NCBI GenBank assembly: GCA_964035575.1
Contig: OZ037931.1
Span: forward strand, 9,567 to 73,566
Direction: 5' to 3'
Source: Rhynchopus sp. YZ270_cl-10
Taxonomy: Eukaryota; Euglenozoa; Diplonemea; Diplonemida; Diplonemidae
Length of the DNA: 64,000 nucleotides
The position numbers were made by a program, and so were the translations under genes. This document shows positions 37,734-47,281 of the stretch, piece after piece (position 1 is the first letter of the stretch; the number at the start of each line of letters is the position of its first letter). The notes beneath the pieces are model-generated. The model ran no database searches. It was not told where the DNA came from and saw only the letters and a list, made by a program, of their open reading frames with translations.

Positions 37734-39426
37734 TGGGGGCTCCCTAAAAAGGAGTATTTTGGATAAAAAGGTTCAAAAAGCGCGTGGTTTCTGGGTCAAA
37801 AAAGAGGGGGAAAATAGTGAGGGGAGTTGGGTCCAGTCATAGGGGGTATAGCATATTTTTTGGAAAATTCTTCAAAAAAACGACGATTTTTGCTGGGCAC
37901 AATGCAAATTTCAGAAAAATCCCAATTTTCGACTGGTTGAGCAAATTATGGCCCACCCACCCCGATTGTGTGTCAAAAACAGACTTCAGAATGTTTCTAG
38001 AAAGTATTACCCTTATCAGAGGGCGCAGTGTCCGACAAGGGTCACAGACAGAACGCGATTTAATTGGGGTCAAACGCCGAAGGAAAAGGAAGGATGCAGT
38101 ATGGCGAGAGAATAAAAGTAGCGCACCGTGCGCCTTGGGCGCAAGCTTGCAACCCACACTTCGCGTGACATAGTTTGGCACTAAAAACGTGCAATTTCGA
38201 GCGCAATTTTTAGAAATGTTGCGTACCGTTGCTTCGCCATGGGTGCCATGACCGCCGTTTCTTTTGTAAATGTATTGAGATTACTGATACTGCGTGTGCC
38301 CAGTGCAAATATCAATGTAGTGTCGAACTCCGCAGTAGGATAACCGAGGAATTCTCACATTCTGCCGGAGGCCCCGAACGAGCTGGGTTGGGCTCGACCG
38401 AGTAATGACCGAGTTTCAGCGAAAACCACCAAAACCTATATTCCCCTGGGGTTTAGTTCTGCGACAGCTGAGATGTGTAAAAAAACACCACTATTCTGCC
38501 TCAGTACAGGTCCCAACCTGCTTGTTCGTTTTTCTTTTCAGACAGTCACTCAATTTTTCGACTCGCTGCGCTCGCGGACAAACCATCAACCCCCCCACGA
38601 TTTCCTAAAAACCTGACAGCTAGCATCAGGCCTGCGCGGAAAAATCTCAAAAACGGGAGAGAAAAATAAAACGAAAAAAAATCTCGGATTTTCAGCGAAA
38701 AGAAGGATCCACCCTGCACCGGGGAGAGAGAAAGGTAACGCTTCCGCCTCGTCGCAAAATCGTTAGTGCGTTCGCACTGCTCACACTTGTACTGAACCCG
38801 TAAATGCCAGACGTCGTCCGTGTTCACGTTTTAGGGAGCCCCCTTGGATCAATAACTAATGCGGTTAGGTATGCACTAGAAGTCCGAACTGCGCCGCAGG
38901 CCCCCAATTGCATAGGGGGGTCTGGGGGGCGTATGCTTTACGCCCCCCAGTGGGGGGTTTGGGGGGCAAAGCCCCCCAATGGGGGGTTCGGGGGGCGAAG
39001 CCCCCCGGCGCTTTTTTTTTGGACTTTCGGGCCAGAAAAACCGAAAATTTGGGTTGAAATGGGCATTTTCCTAAGTAAAAACCACGAAATTTCGGGTGCG
39101 CGAAACCACGTTTTAGACCCCCACAGATGCTCAAAAGTGTCAAATTCTGGTTTTAATGGCCTCAAATCGTCGAAATTAGCCCTATATAGGCGGAAAAAAA
39201 AATTTGCGAGAGTCCCTTTCTATAAGTCAAAATAGCTGGAAAGTGGGGTGGGAGGGTCCGTAGTCCGAGGGTCCGTAAACATTTGAAAACATACGAAAAC
39301 ATGTGTTTTTCCCAGTTTTGGCTGGCAAAAAACATTTTTTTCCCCTTTGTATCTCAGTTTTGGCAAAGGTAAAAAACACTTTTTGAACTTTTTTGCGATT
39401 TTTTAACATGTTTTAGGGAGCCCCCA
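37734..39426. mobile_element. non-coding element bounded by 16-bp inverted repeats, with an internal third copy
   Basis: Positions 37734-37749 (tgggggctccctaaaa) and 39411-39426 are perfect 16-bp inverted repeats. A third copy, 15 bp and in the same direction as the right end, lies at 38829-38843, so the unit may be 37734-38843 with a second related piece 38844-39426, or a nested pair. No protein domain is visible. At 38893-39010 lies dense G/C palindromic sequence (ggggggcgaagcccccc type) able to fold into strong hairpins. No convincing target duplication was found, so mobility is inferred. Confidence 0.5.
38893..39010. repeat. G/C-rich imperfect palindromes
   Basis: Repeated arms of six G and six C around short loops (caaa, cgaa, aatt), three or four hairpins in a row, inside the inverted-repeat element. 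Confidence 0.8.
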
Positions 39427-39689
39427 GTATAAGAATTCTTGTGTTTTTTTTGTCAGAATAAAACATCCGACGTTTCTTTGCAAAGCACTAACGGCTGCCT
39501 GGTATGGTATGACATGTTGGTTAGAAGGCTGCAAAACTTTGTTTTCTTGGAACTGTGTTCTGCAGTCTGGGTTATGCACTATGTGCTATTGAAAAACTCT
39601 TCGCTGGATACGTGCATTCTTGTATTGTACGTGCCTCCACTCAGGGTTACCTCTTCCTTATGAAACAAGAACCCCCACACATAGGCACA

Positions 39690-42600
39690 CTACACAGAGG
39701 CAAACTCGTGCTGCGAGTGGTCCATCTCTTCATGCTCGGCATTGACCTCGCAGAACTCCGCAAGCGAGATGCCGTCGCCGGCATTCCGCTTCACCGCAAG
39801 GGCTGCTGCCATGGCCCCCAGGCACACAACACCACCCAGGGCAGCAACGAGCCACACCCACCAAGCCGTGCTGCTGTCGTCCGTGGCAGGCTCAGGGGTG
39901 TCAGGTGTCCCGGCAGACCCACGCAGGTCCGAGAACTCACCCGTTCCAAGAAGCTCTTCCAACAGCGCCGCTGCTGCCGCCCCCTCAGCACCCGTGAAGG
40001 TCGTCACCAGCATGTCCTCCCCGTCGCCCACATCCGTTGCCGTCACCTCAATCGTATCAACAGGCTCACCCGTGCGACGTGCCACACGCTTCTTGTACTC
40101 CTCCTTGTCAAACGGGCGCAGTGTGCGGGAGGTCACCTTCCCGGTCACAGGCCTGGGGCCTGGGGAGCGGGTCTCTGGTGTGTATGTCTCGCCGCTTGGC
40201 AGGGAGGTGATGTCAACTGGGGCACGGGTCTGGCCACTTGGCAGGGGTGTTCCGTCAACGTCAACTGGTGCGAGTGTCTCACCGATTGGCAGCGGTGTTG
40301 TGACCTGTGGTGCAAATGTCTCTCCACTCGGCAGGGGTGTGTCAACTGGCGGTGCTGGTGTGCTTCCTGCAGGCGCTGCTGTGGTCTTTGTGTTAGTGGC
40401 ACTGCAGTCGGCAGCCCCGCCGGTTGCCTTGACCCCATTCCCGCATGTGCAAGTGAAGTCCTTCAGGCTTGTGAGCGTCTTCACAGGGTCCACACACGTC
40501 TGGTCATCATCACACGGGTTCGACTCACATTCGTCCTTCGAGCATGTTGCGGGTCCGTCAGTCTTTCTCAGAGTTGCGTCGACAACACACGTGCACACGA
40601 AGTCGTGCTGGCTGCCGTAGCTGGTGTCTGGGTCGGAACAGGTCTGGTCATCTCCACAGGGTCCTGCATCACACTCGTCAATTGTGCAGGTTGCTGCAGC
40701 TCCAGTTGCCTTGATCGAGGCATCAGCACTGCAGGTGCAGGTGTAGTCCTTCAGGCTCTTGAGCGTCTGCACGGGGTCCTCGCAGGTCTGGTCATCGCCA
40801 CAAGGGTTCGACTTACACTCATCCTTCGAGCACGTTGCGGGGCCGTCCTTCTGTGTGATGCTTGCGTCAACATCGCAGGTGCACACGAAGTCGTGCTGCA
40901 CGAGGTAGCTGGTGTCTGGGTCGGAGCAGGTCTGGTCATCTCCACAGGGTGCTGCCTCGCACTCATCGATCGTGCATGTGGCTTTCCCACCTGTTGCCTT
41001 CACTCCGTTGTCACATGTGCAGGTGTAGTCCTTCAGGCTCTGAAGAGTCTTCACAGGGTCCTCGCAGGTCTGGTCATCGCCACAAGGGTTCGACTCACAT
41101 TCGTCCTTCGAGCATGTTGCGGGTCCGTCAGTCTTTCTCAGAGTTGCGTCGACAACACACGTGCACACGAAGTCGTGCTGGCTGCCGTAGCTTGTGTCTG
41201 GGTCGGAACAGGTCTGGCCATCCCCACACGGCTTTGCCTCGCATTCGTCAATTGTGCAGGTTGCCGCAGCTCCAGTTGCCTTGATCGAGGCATCAGCACT
41301 GCAGGTGCAGGTGTAGTCCTTCAGGCTCTTGAGCGCCTTCACAGGGTCCTCGCATGTTTGGTCATCGCCACACGGGTTCGACTCACATTCGTCCTTCGAG
41401 CATGTTGCAGGTCCGTCCTTCTGTGTGATGCTTGCGTCAGCATCGCAGGTGCACACGAAGTCGTGCTGGCTGCCGTAGCTTGTGTCTGGGTCGGAACAGG
41501 TCTGACCATCCCCACACGGCTTTGCCTCGCATTCGTCAATTGTGCAGGTTGCTGCAGCTCCAGTTGCCTTGATCGAGGCATCAGCACTGCAGGTGCAGGT
41601 GTAGTCTTTCAGGCTCTGAAGAGTCTTCACAGGGTCCTCGCAGGTCTGGTCATCGCCACATGGGTTCGACTCACATTCGTCCTTCGAGCATGTTGCGGGG
41701 CCGTCAGTCTTCGTGATGCTTGCGTCGACATCACACGTGCACACGAAGTCGTGCTGCACGAGGTAGCTTGTGTCTGGGTCGGAACAGGTCTGGCCATCTC
41801 CACACGGCTTTGCCTCACACTCGTCAAGGGTGCATGTGGCTTTCCCACCTGTTGCCTTCACTCCGTTGTCACACGTGCAGGTGTAGTCCTTTAGGCTAGT
41901 GCGCGATTGCTCAGGGTCCTCACATGTCTGGTCGTCGCCACAAGGGTTGTTCTTGCATTCGTCATTGAAGCATGTTGCAGGTCCATCAATGTTTGTAAGA
42001 GTCGCATCGTTGTCGCAGGTGCATATGAAATCGTGCTGCACAAGGTAGCTTGTGTCCTTGTCTTCGCATGTTTGGCCATCCCCACAGGGTGGTGTGGCTG
42101 CTGTGCATTCGTCAAGTTCACACGTCGCTGGACCACCAGTCGATGTGACACCGTTTGCACATGTGCAGGTGTAGTCGAGAGTCGCAGATATGTCCTTGCT
42201 CTTGTCTGCACAGGTCTGGACATCGCCACATGGCTTCGCAAGACACTCGTCCAATTCACACGTCGCAACACCACCCACCATCGACCCTGTGGCACCTCCC
42301 TTGCAGCTGCACGTGTAGTCGTCTGTGCTCAACACAGCCTTGTCTGCATCAATACAGTCCTGGCTGCTCCCACACGGGTTCGCCTCACACTCGTCTACCT
42401 CACACACAGCAGCCGATCCGGTCGCAGATCCCATGCCCGTCGTGCACGTGCACACAAAGTCGAGTGTGCTGGTGCTTGTCGTATCGGGGTCTACACAGTC
42501 CTGTCCCGCACAAGGGTTTCCTGCGCACTCGTCAGTGTCGCCCTTCATGCACACAGCAGGCGCACCTGTCTGCTTCTCCCCGTTCGCACACACGCACTCA

Positions 42601-45600
42601 AAGCTACCTGTCGCACTGGGCGACTTGTCCATGTCTGTGCACGTCTGTCCGTCACCACAGGGCATCGACTCGCACTCGTCCACCTCGCACACTGCTGCTG
42701 CACCTGTCTTCACAGTCATCTTGTCCACATCGCAGGTGCACGTGAAGTCAAACCTCGACCCCAACGTCTGCACGGGGTCAGAGCACGTCTGTGCATCACC
42801 ACACGGGTTAGGGACACATTCGTCGAGGGAGCATGCCGCCACCTTAGCTCCTGTAGCCTGCACACTCATGTCGTTGTCGCATGTGCAGGTGTAGTCCTTC
42901 AGGCTCTTGAGCGTCTGCACAGGGTCCTCGCAGGTCTGGTCATCACCACAAGGGTTCGACTCACACTCGTCCTTCGAGCATGTTGCAGGTCCGTCCTTCT
43001 GTGTGATGCTTGCGTCAGCATCGCAGGTGCACACGAAGTCGTGCTGGCTGCCGTAGCTTGTGTCTGGGTCGGAACAGGTCTGGCCATCCCCACACGGCTT
43101 TGCCTCGCATTCGTCAATTGTGCAGGTTGCTGCAGCTCCAGTTGCCTTGATCGAGGCATCAGCACTGCAGGTGCAGGTGTAGTCTTTCAGGCTCTTGAGC
43201 GCCTTCACAGGGTCCTCGCATGTCTGGTCATCGCCACATGGGTTCGACTTACACTCGTCCTTCGAGCACGTTGCAGGTCCGTCCTTCTGTGTGATGCTTG
43301 CGTCAACATCGCAGGTGCACACGAAGTCGTGCTGCACGAGGTAGCTGGTGTCTGGGTCGGAGCAGGTCTGGTCATCTCCACAGGGTGCTGCCTCGCACTC
43401 ATCGATCGTGCATGTGGCTTTCCCACCTGTTGCCTTCACTCCGTTGTCACATGTGCAGGTGTAGTCCTTCAGGCTCTGAAGAGTCTTCACAGGGTCCTCG
43501 CAGGTCTGATCATCGCCACATGGGTTCGACTCACATTCGTCCTTCGAGCATGTTGCGGGGCCGTCAGTCTTCGTGATGCTTGCGTCGACATCACACGTGC
43601 ACACGAAGTCGTGCTGCACGAGGTAGCTTGTGTCTGGGTCGGAACAGGTCTGGCCATCTCCACACGGCTTTGCCTCACACTCGTCAAGGGTGCATGTGGC
43701 TTTCCCACCTGTTGCCTTCACTCCGTTGGCACACGTGCAGGTGTAGTCCTTCAAGCTCTTGAGGGTCTTCACAGGGTCCTCGCAGGTCTGGTCATCACCA
43801 CAAGGGTTTGACTCACACTCGTCCTTCGAGCATGTTGCAGGTCCGTCCTTCTGTGTGATGCTTGCGTCGACATCACACGTGCACACGAAGTCGTGCTGCA
43901 CAAGGTAGCTGGTGTCTGGGTCGGAACAGGTCTGGCCATCCCCACACGGCTTTGCCTCACATTCGTCAATTGTACAAGTTGCTGATCCGCCGGTTGCCTT
44001 CACTCCGTTGTCACATGTGCAGGTGTAGTCCTTCAGGCTCTGGAGTGTCTTCATAGGGTCCTCGCATGTCTGGTCAGCATCACAAGGGCTAGACTCACAC
44101 TCATCCTTCGAGCACGTTGCAGGTCCGTCCTTCTGTGTGATGCTTGCGTCAACATCGCAGGTGCACACGAAATCATGCTGCACGAGGTAACTTGTGTCTG
44201 GGTCCTCGCAGGTCTGGCCATCTCCACAGGGTGCTGCCTCGCACTCATCGATCGTGCATGTGGCTTTCCCACCTGTTGCCTTCACTCCGTTGTCACATGT
44301 GCAGGTGTAGTCCTTCAGGCTCTGGAGAGTCTTCACAGGGTCCTCGCAGGTCTGGTCATCGCCACAAGGGTTCGACTCACACTCGTCCTTCGAGCATGTT
44401 GCGGGGCCGTCCTTCTGTGTGATGCTGGTGTCAATGTCACAGGTGCACACGAAGTCGTGCTGGCTGCCGTAGCTTGTGTCTGGGTCCTCACAGGTCTGGT
44501 CATCCCCACACGGCTTTGCCTCACACTCGTCAATTGTACAAGTTGCTGCAGCTCCAGTTGCCTTGATCGAGGCATCAGCAGTGCAGGTGCAGGTGTAGTC
44601 GTTGAGCACAGACGCAGATGTGTCTGGATCCGCACAGGTCTGGTCATCGCCACACGGCTTTGCCTCACACTCATCAAGGGGACAGTCTGCCGGCATGCCT
44701 GTCGCTGTCACTGTAGCGTCGCTGTCACACGCACATGTGAAGTCGCCTGTCACCTGCATGTCCACTTCCGTGCATGTCTGTCCATCACCACAGGGCATCA
44801 TGACTGCGCACTCGTCCACATCTGCTGCGGGCACATCTGTTGGCGGGGCCGGTGTCGGCTCTGTGACTTCCTTCGAGTAGTAGCGTGTGGTGAAGGCCTC
44901 GTTCGTGTGGAAGCGGCCTCCTGGACGGTCGTCAAGCGTGCCCCATGTGTAGCCGTAGCCGTTGCCGTTCCATGTGCAGGACTTGCCGCCTTCGCTGCCG
45001 TCAGTCATCTCGCCAACCTTGTTCGGTGTGCCGTCATCGTTACGCTTCCACGTGTGTGCCCAGGCGACGTCACCGTTGCCAAGTGTTGCCCACTGCGAGT
45101 CCTCACCCCACATCGTCGCGTGCGTCACCTCAATGGCCTCAGTCAGGTCGTTCCCGTCACCGTCAATCTCCTTCAGGAAGTATTTCGCAGGGTAGTACGC
45201 GTCCGCCGCCATCTCACCCCACCCAAGCAGGAAGCGGTCGCAGTTACCAGACCCAAGCTTCGCAAGCTTCACACTGCGCTCGCGTGTGCCCGTTGTCTTG
45301 ATGACCCACTTCTTCAGCAGCACCTCGCCGCTCTTCGAGAGACGCATGAAGCCCACGTCGTTCGTCTGCGCCTCGAAGACATCCTTCCCTCCGTCAGGAC
45401 CCTGCCACGCCTGCACGTACCCGTCGCCACATGGCAGGAGGTCGCCAAGCCAGCCAGAGATCGCCTGGTTGTTAACGCACTGGAAGGGTGCGACGGTAAT
45501 GGGACCCACCTTCTCAATGTGCGACCGGAAGACAAGCCCGTTCTTCCATTTGTTGTCGACGTCGCAGTTGTCCTTAGCGGGGTCGTTGCAGGTGCCACCC

Positions 45601-46478
45601 AGGTCCGAACAGCAGAGCACGGCAAGCTCGTCCACCTCCGCGTTGTACGCCATGCGTGCTGTCTCCGTGTGCCCACCCGTGCACGCCCAGCTGTCCCCGT
45701 AGCCAGACACCTGCTCCTCCGTGTCGCCGTCCCAGAAGGTGATCGCGTCGGCCACGTGCCCACCCCACTCACCGTTGTGGAAGGCCACGTACCAGTTGCG
45801 CGACGGGATGTATTGCACAAGACGGAAGTCGGCACCCTTCATCATCGGGTATCCTCCCTTGCACTCGCCTGTTGCACGGCATTCCTCCTGGAGCACGCTG
45901 AAGCGGCGCACCTCCTTGGACAGGTCTGGAGACACCTCAACAATCTTCAGGTGCAGCCACTCCGTCCACCCCGCAACCTCAGCACACATCACAGCAAGGG
46001 TGTCACCCTTACCACGGGCCAGGCCACCTCCGTGCACGCACTTCGGCAGCTTGATGTGTGCCACAATCTCTGCCCCGCTGTCTGTGAAGCGCACCTTCTC
46101 AATGTGTGTGCCCGCAGTCGTCCAGTCGTCTGAGTCCTCCGCCCAGTAGACATACATGGTGTCTGGGCTGCTCCAGTCGGGGAAGGAGTTCATCGGCATC
46201 GGCTGCCCGTCGCAGATGTTCTCCGGGTAGAGGGAGAAGAGTGTCTTCGCACCAAGCCCACCACGGATGCGCCCGTCCAGGCAGTGCTGGTGGGTGTACA
46301 CCGTGTCCGCAACAGACGCGTAGAGCTGGTCTGCCTGCGGCTTGCATGCGCACTGCAACGCCTTTTCCTTGGACGACACAGAAAGCTCTGTGCACGTGCC
46401 CTCATAGAAGTCTTGGTAGTCGGCAGACACCGAGGGGAGCAGCACCGCTGCTGCGAGCAGAGCTGCACGCAACATCAT
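39690..46478 (-). CDS. type I membrane protein: propeller-like head, 31 EGF-like modules, SEA-like stalk
   Basis: 2262 aa. Signal peptide about residues 1-19 (MMLRAALLAAAVLLPSVSA). Residues about 20-545 form a Cys-containing region with repeated W/D-rich strands, probably a beta-propeller. Residues 555-2026 are 31 EGF-like modules of the form DEC-x3-PCG-x-DQTC-x-DP ... FVCTC, mostly alternating between two types (SYLVQHDF/SYGSQHDF and LKSLKDYTC), so the DNA has a periodicity of about 280 bp. DE before the first Cys suits calcium-binding EGF. A Pro/Thr linker of repeated LPSGETxAP follows, then an SEA-like domain about 2120-2195 (FDKEEYKKRVARRTG), a membrane helix about 2206-2229 and a 33-residue acidic tail. 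Probably a long adhesive or receptor rod at the cell surface; ligand unknown. Block duplications among modules point to recent expansion. Confidence 0.9.
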   Translation of the reverse strand: MMLRAALLAAAVLLPSVSADYQDFYEGTCTELSVSSKEKALQCACKPQADQLYASVADTVYTHQHCLDGRIRGGLGAKTLFSLYPENICDGQPMPMNSFPDWSSPDTMYVYWAEDSDDWTTAGTHIEKVRFTDSGAEIVAHIKLPKCVHGGGLARGKGDTLAVMCAEVAGWTEWLHLKIVEVSPDLSKEVRRFSVLQEECRATGECKGGYPMMKGADFRLVQYIPSRNWYVAFHNGEWGGHVADAITFWDGDTEEQVSGYGDSWACTGGHTETARMAYNAEVDELAVLCCSDLGGTCNDPAKDNCDVDNKWKNGLVFRSHIEKVGPITVAPFQCVNNQAISGWLGDLLPCGDGYVQAWQGPDGGKDVFEAQTNDVGFMRLSKSGEVLLKKWVIKTTGTRERSVKLAKLGSGNCDRFLLGWGEMAADAYYPAKYFLKEIDGDGNDLTEAIEVTHATMWGEDSQWATLGNGDVAWAHTWKRNDDGTPNKVGEMTDGSEGGKSCTWNGNGYGYTWGTLDDRPGGRFHTNEAFTTRYYSKEVTEPTPAPPTDVPAADVDECAVMMPCGDGQTCTEVDMQVTGDFTCACDSDATVTATGMPADCPLDECEAKPCGDDQTCADPDTSASVLNDYTCTCTADASIKATGAAATCTIDECEAKPCGDDQTCEDPDTSYGSQHDFVCTCDIDTSITQKDGPATCSKDECESNPCGDDQTCEDPVKTLQSLKDYTCTCDNGVKATGGKATCTIDECEAAPCGDGQTCEDPDTSYLVQHDFVCTCDVDASITQKDGPATCSKDECESSPCDADQTCEDPMKTLQSLKDYTCTCDNGVKATGGSATCTIDECEAKPCGDGQTCSDPDTSYLVQHDFVCTCDVDASITQKDGPATCSKDECESNPCGDDQTCEDPVKTLKSLKDYTCTCANGVKATGGKATCTLDECEAKPCGDGQTCSDPDTSYLVQHDFVCTCDVDASITKTDGPATCSKDECESNPCGDDQTCEDPVKTLQSLKDYTCTCDNGVKATGGKATCTIDECEAAPCGDDQTCSDPDTSYLVQHDFVCTCDVDASITQKDGPATCSKDECKSNPCGDDQTCEDPVKALKSLKDYTCTCSADASIKATGAAATCTIDECEAKPCGDGQTCSDPDTSYGSQHDFVCTCDADASITQKDGPATCSKDECESNPCGDDQTCEDPVQTLKSLKDYTCTCDNDMSVQATGAKVAACSLDECVPNPCGDAQTCSDPVQTLGSRFDFTCTCDVDKMTVKTGAAAVCEVDECESMPCGDGQTCTDMDKSPSATGSFECVCANGEKQTGAPAVCMKGDTDECAGNPCAGQDCVDPDTTSTSTLDFVCTCTTGMGSATGSAAVCEVDECEANPCGSSQDCIDADKAVLSTDDYTCSCKGGATGSMVGGVATCELDECLAKPCGDVQTCADKSKDISATLDYTCTCANGVTSTGGPATCELDECTAATPPCGDGQTCEDKDTSYLVQHDFICTCDNDATLTNIDGPATCFNDECKNNPCGDDQTCEDPEQSRTSLKDYTCTCDNGVKATGGKATCTLDECEAKPCGDGQTCSDPDTSYLVQHDFVCTCDVDASITKTDGPATCSKDECESNPCGDDQTCEDPVKTLQSLKDYTCTCSADASIKATGAAATCTIDECEAKPCGDGQTCSDPDTSYGSQHDFVCTCDADASITQKDGPATCSKDECESNPCGDDQTCEDPVKALKSLKDYTCTCSADASIKATGAAATCTIDECEAKPCGDGQTCSDPDTSYGSQHDFVCTCVVDATLRKTDGPATCSKDECESNPCGDDQTCEDPVKTLQSLKDYTCTCDNGVKATGGKATCTIDECEAAPCGDDQTCSDPDTSYLVQHDFVCTCDVDASITQKDGPATCSKDECKSNPCGDDQTCEDPVQTLKSLKDYTCTCSADASIKATGAAATCTIDECDAGPCGDDQTCSDPDTSYGSQHDFVCTCVVDATLRKTDGPATCSKDECESNPCDDDQTCVDPVKTLTSLKDFTCTCGNGVKATGGAADCSATNTKTTAAPAGSTPAPPVDTPLPSGETFAPQVTTPLPIGETLAPVDVDGTPLPSGQTRAPVDITSLPSGETYTPETRSPGPRPVTGKVTSRTLRPFDKEEYKKRVARRTGEPVDTIEVTATDVGDGEDMLVTTFTGAEGAAAAALLEELLGTGEFSDLRGSAGTPDTPEPATDDSSTAWWVWLVAALGGVVCLGAMAAALAVKRNAGDGISLAEFCEVNAEHEEMDHSQHEFASV

Positions 46479-47281
46479 TTGCGACGCTGCTTCTTTTTTG
46501 TAAGGTTCTTTGCTTAGAACAGCTCTTCAAACGTTCGTCACGCACTCTTTTCCTTATGACAATAATATGTGTACAAGAATAAAACCTGCACAGTGGGTGT
46601 GATAGTTGTGGTTGTGTGTGGTGGGTTCGCACAGCTGAGTGATACAAAAAGAGAAAAGTTGTGGGGCGGGAAAATTGTTTTTATTGAAGATCTGAGAACT
46701 TAGATCTCCTTAGTCGGGGGGCTCAAAGGGGAGGGGGGAAATGAGACAAAGTTGTGGAGGTGAAGTTAGCTCGACACATGAGGAATGATATAGACAGCAC
46801 ACTGACACTTCACCAAAGCGGAGAAGCAGTGGAAAATAGCAAAGACAAACGGGAAGATAAAAAAACACGCCACACATTAGCTTCACAAATGGATGCGTGT
46901 TGTATTGCCATCCTGTGGCTGTGATGGTCTACCGACACACAACAGACACATTGTCAGACAGCAACTACAACACGATACGATACGGATGGTGGGAGGGAGA
47001 AACGAAGAAATAACAATCAAATTGAAATTGAAGTTGACAGTGAACAACACCTCTGGGATGCAGGTACTGAACAAATAGGAAAACAAAAGAAGAAAAAACA
47101 CTCGAAGAAAAGTAAAGCAAACGGAGAAAACAAAACAATAGCTGCGAAGAAGAAAAAAATGAAATTAATAGTAGTCAGAATCTGAGCAAAACTGAACACG
47201 AACACAAGCACGCAAAGCCGTAGGCTGTCGCCGTCACTTCGACTCAGTTCAGTTCACTCAATTTGGACCCGATCACTTAGT
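46479..47281. other. intergenic spacer
   Basis: About 800 bp. It contains the processing-like motif at 46674-46716 and AT-rich sequence with no supportable gene. Confidence 0.5.
46674..46716 (-). promoter_or_regulatory. possible RNA-processing motif upstream of the EGF-module gene
   Basis: The minus strand reads a C-rich pyrimidine tract, CCGACTAAGGA, then an imperfect palindrome of two AGATCT, then TCTTCAATAAAAACAAT. It matches 34729-34759 except for an extra 12 bp. It lies 196 bp upstream of the gene's ATG and about 570 bp past the stop of the protease gene, fitting a shared 3'-end and trans-splice region. Confidence 0.45.

Noticed and set aside
37784-38173. 129-codon frame inside the inverted-repeat element
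   Set aside because: No transposase or other domain, and an antisense frame of similar length covers it. Probably chance.
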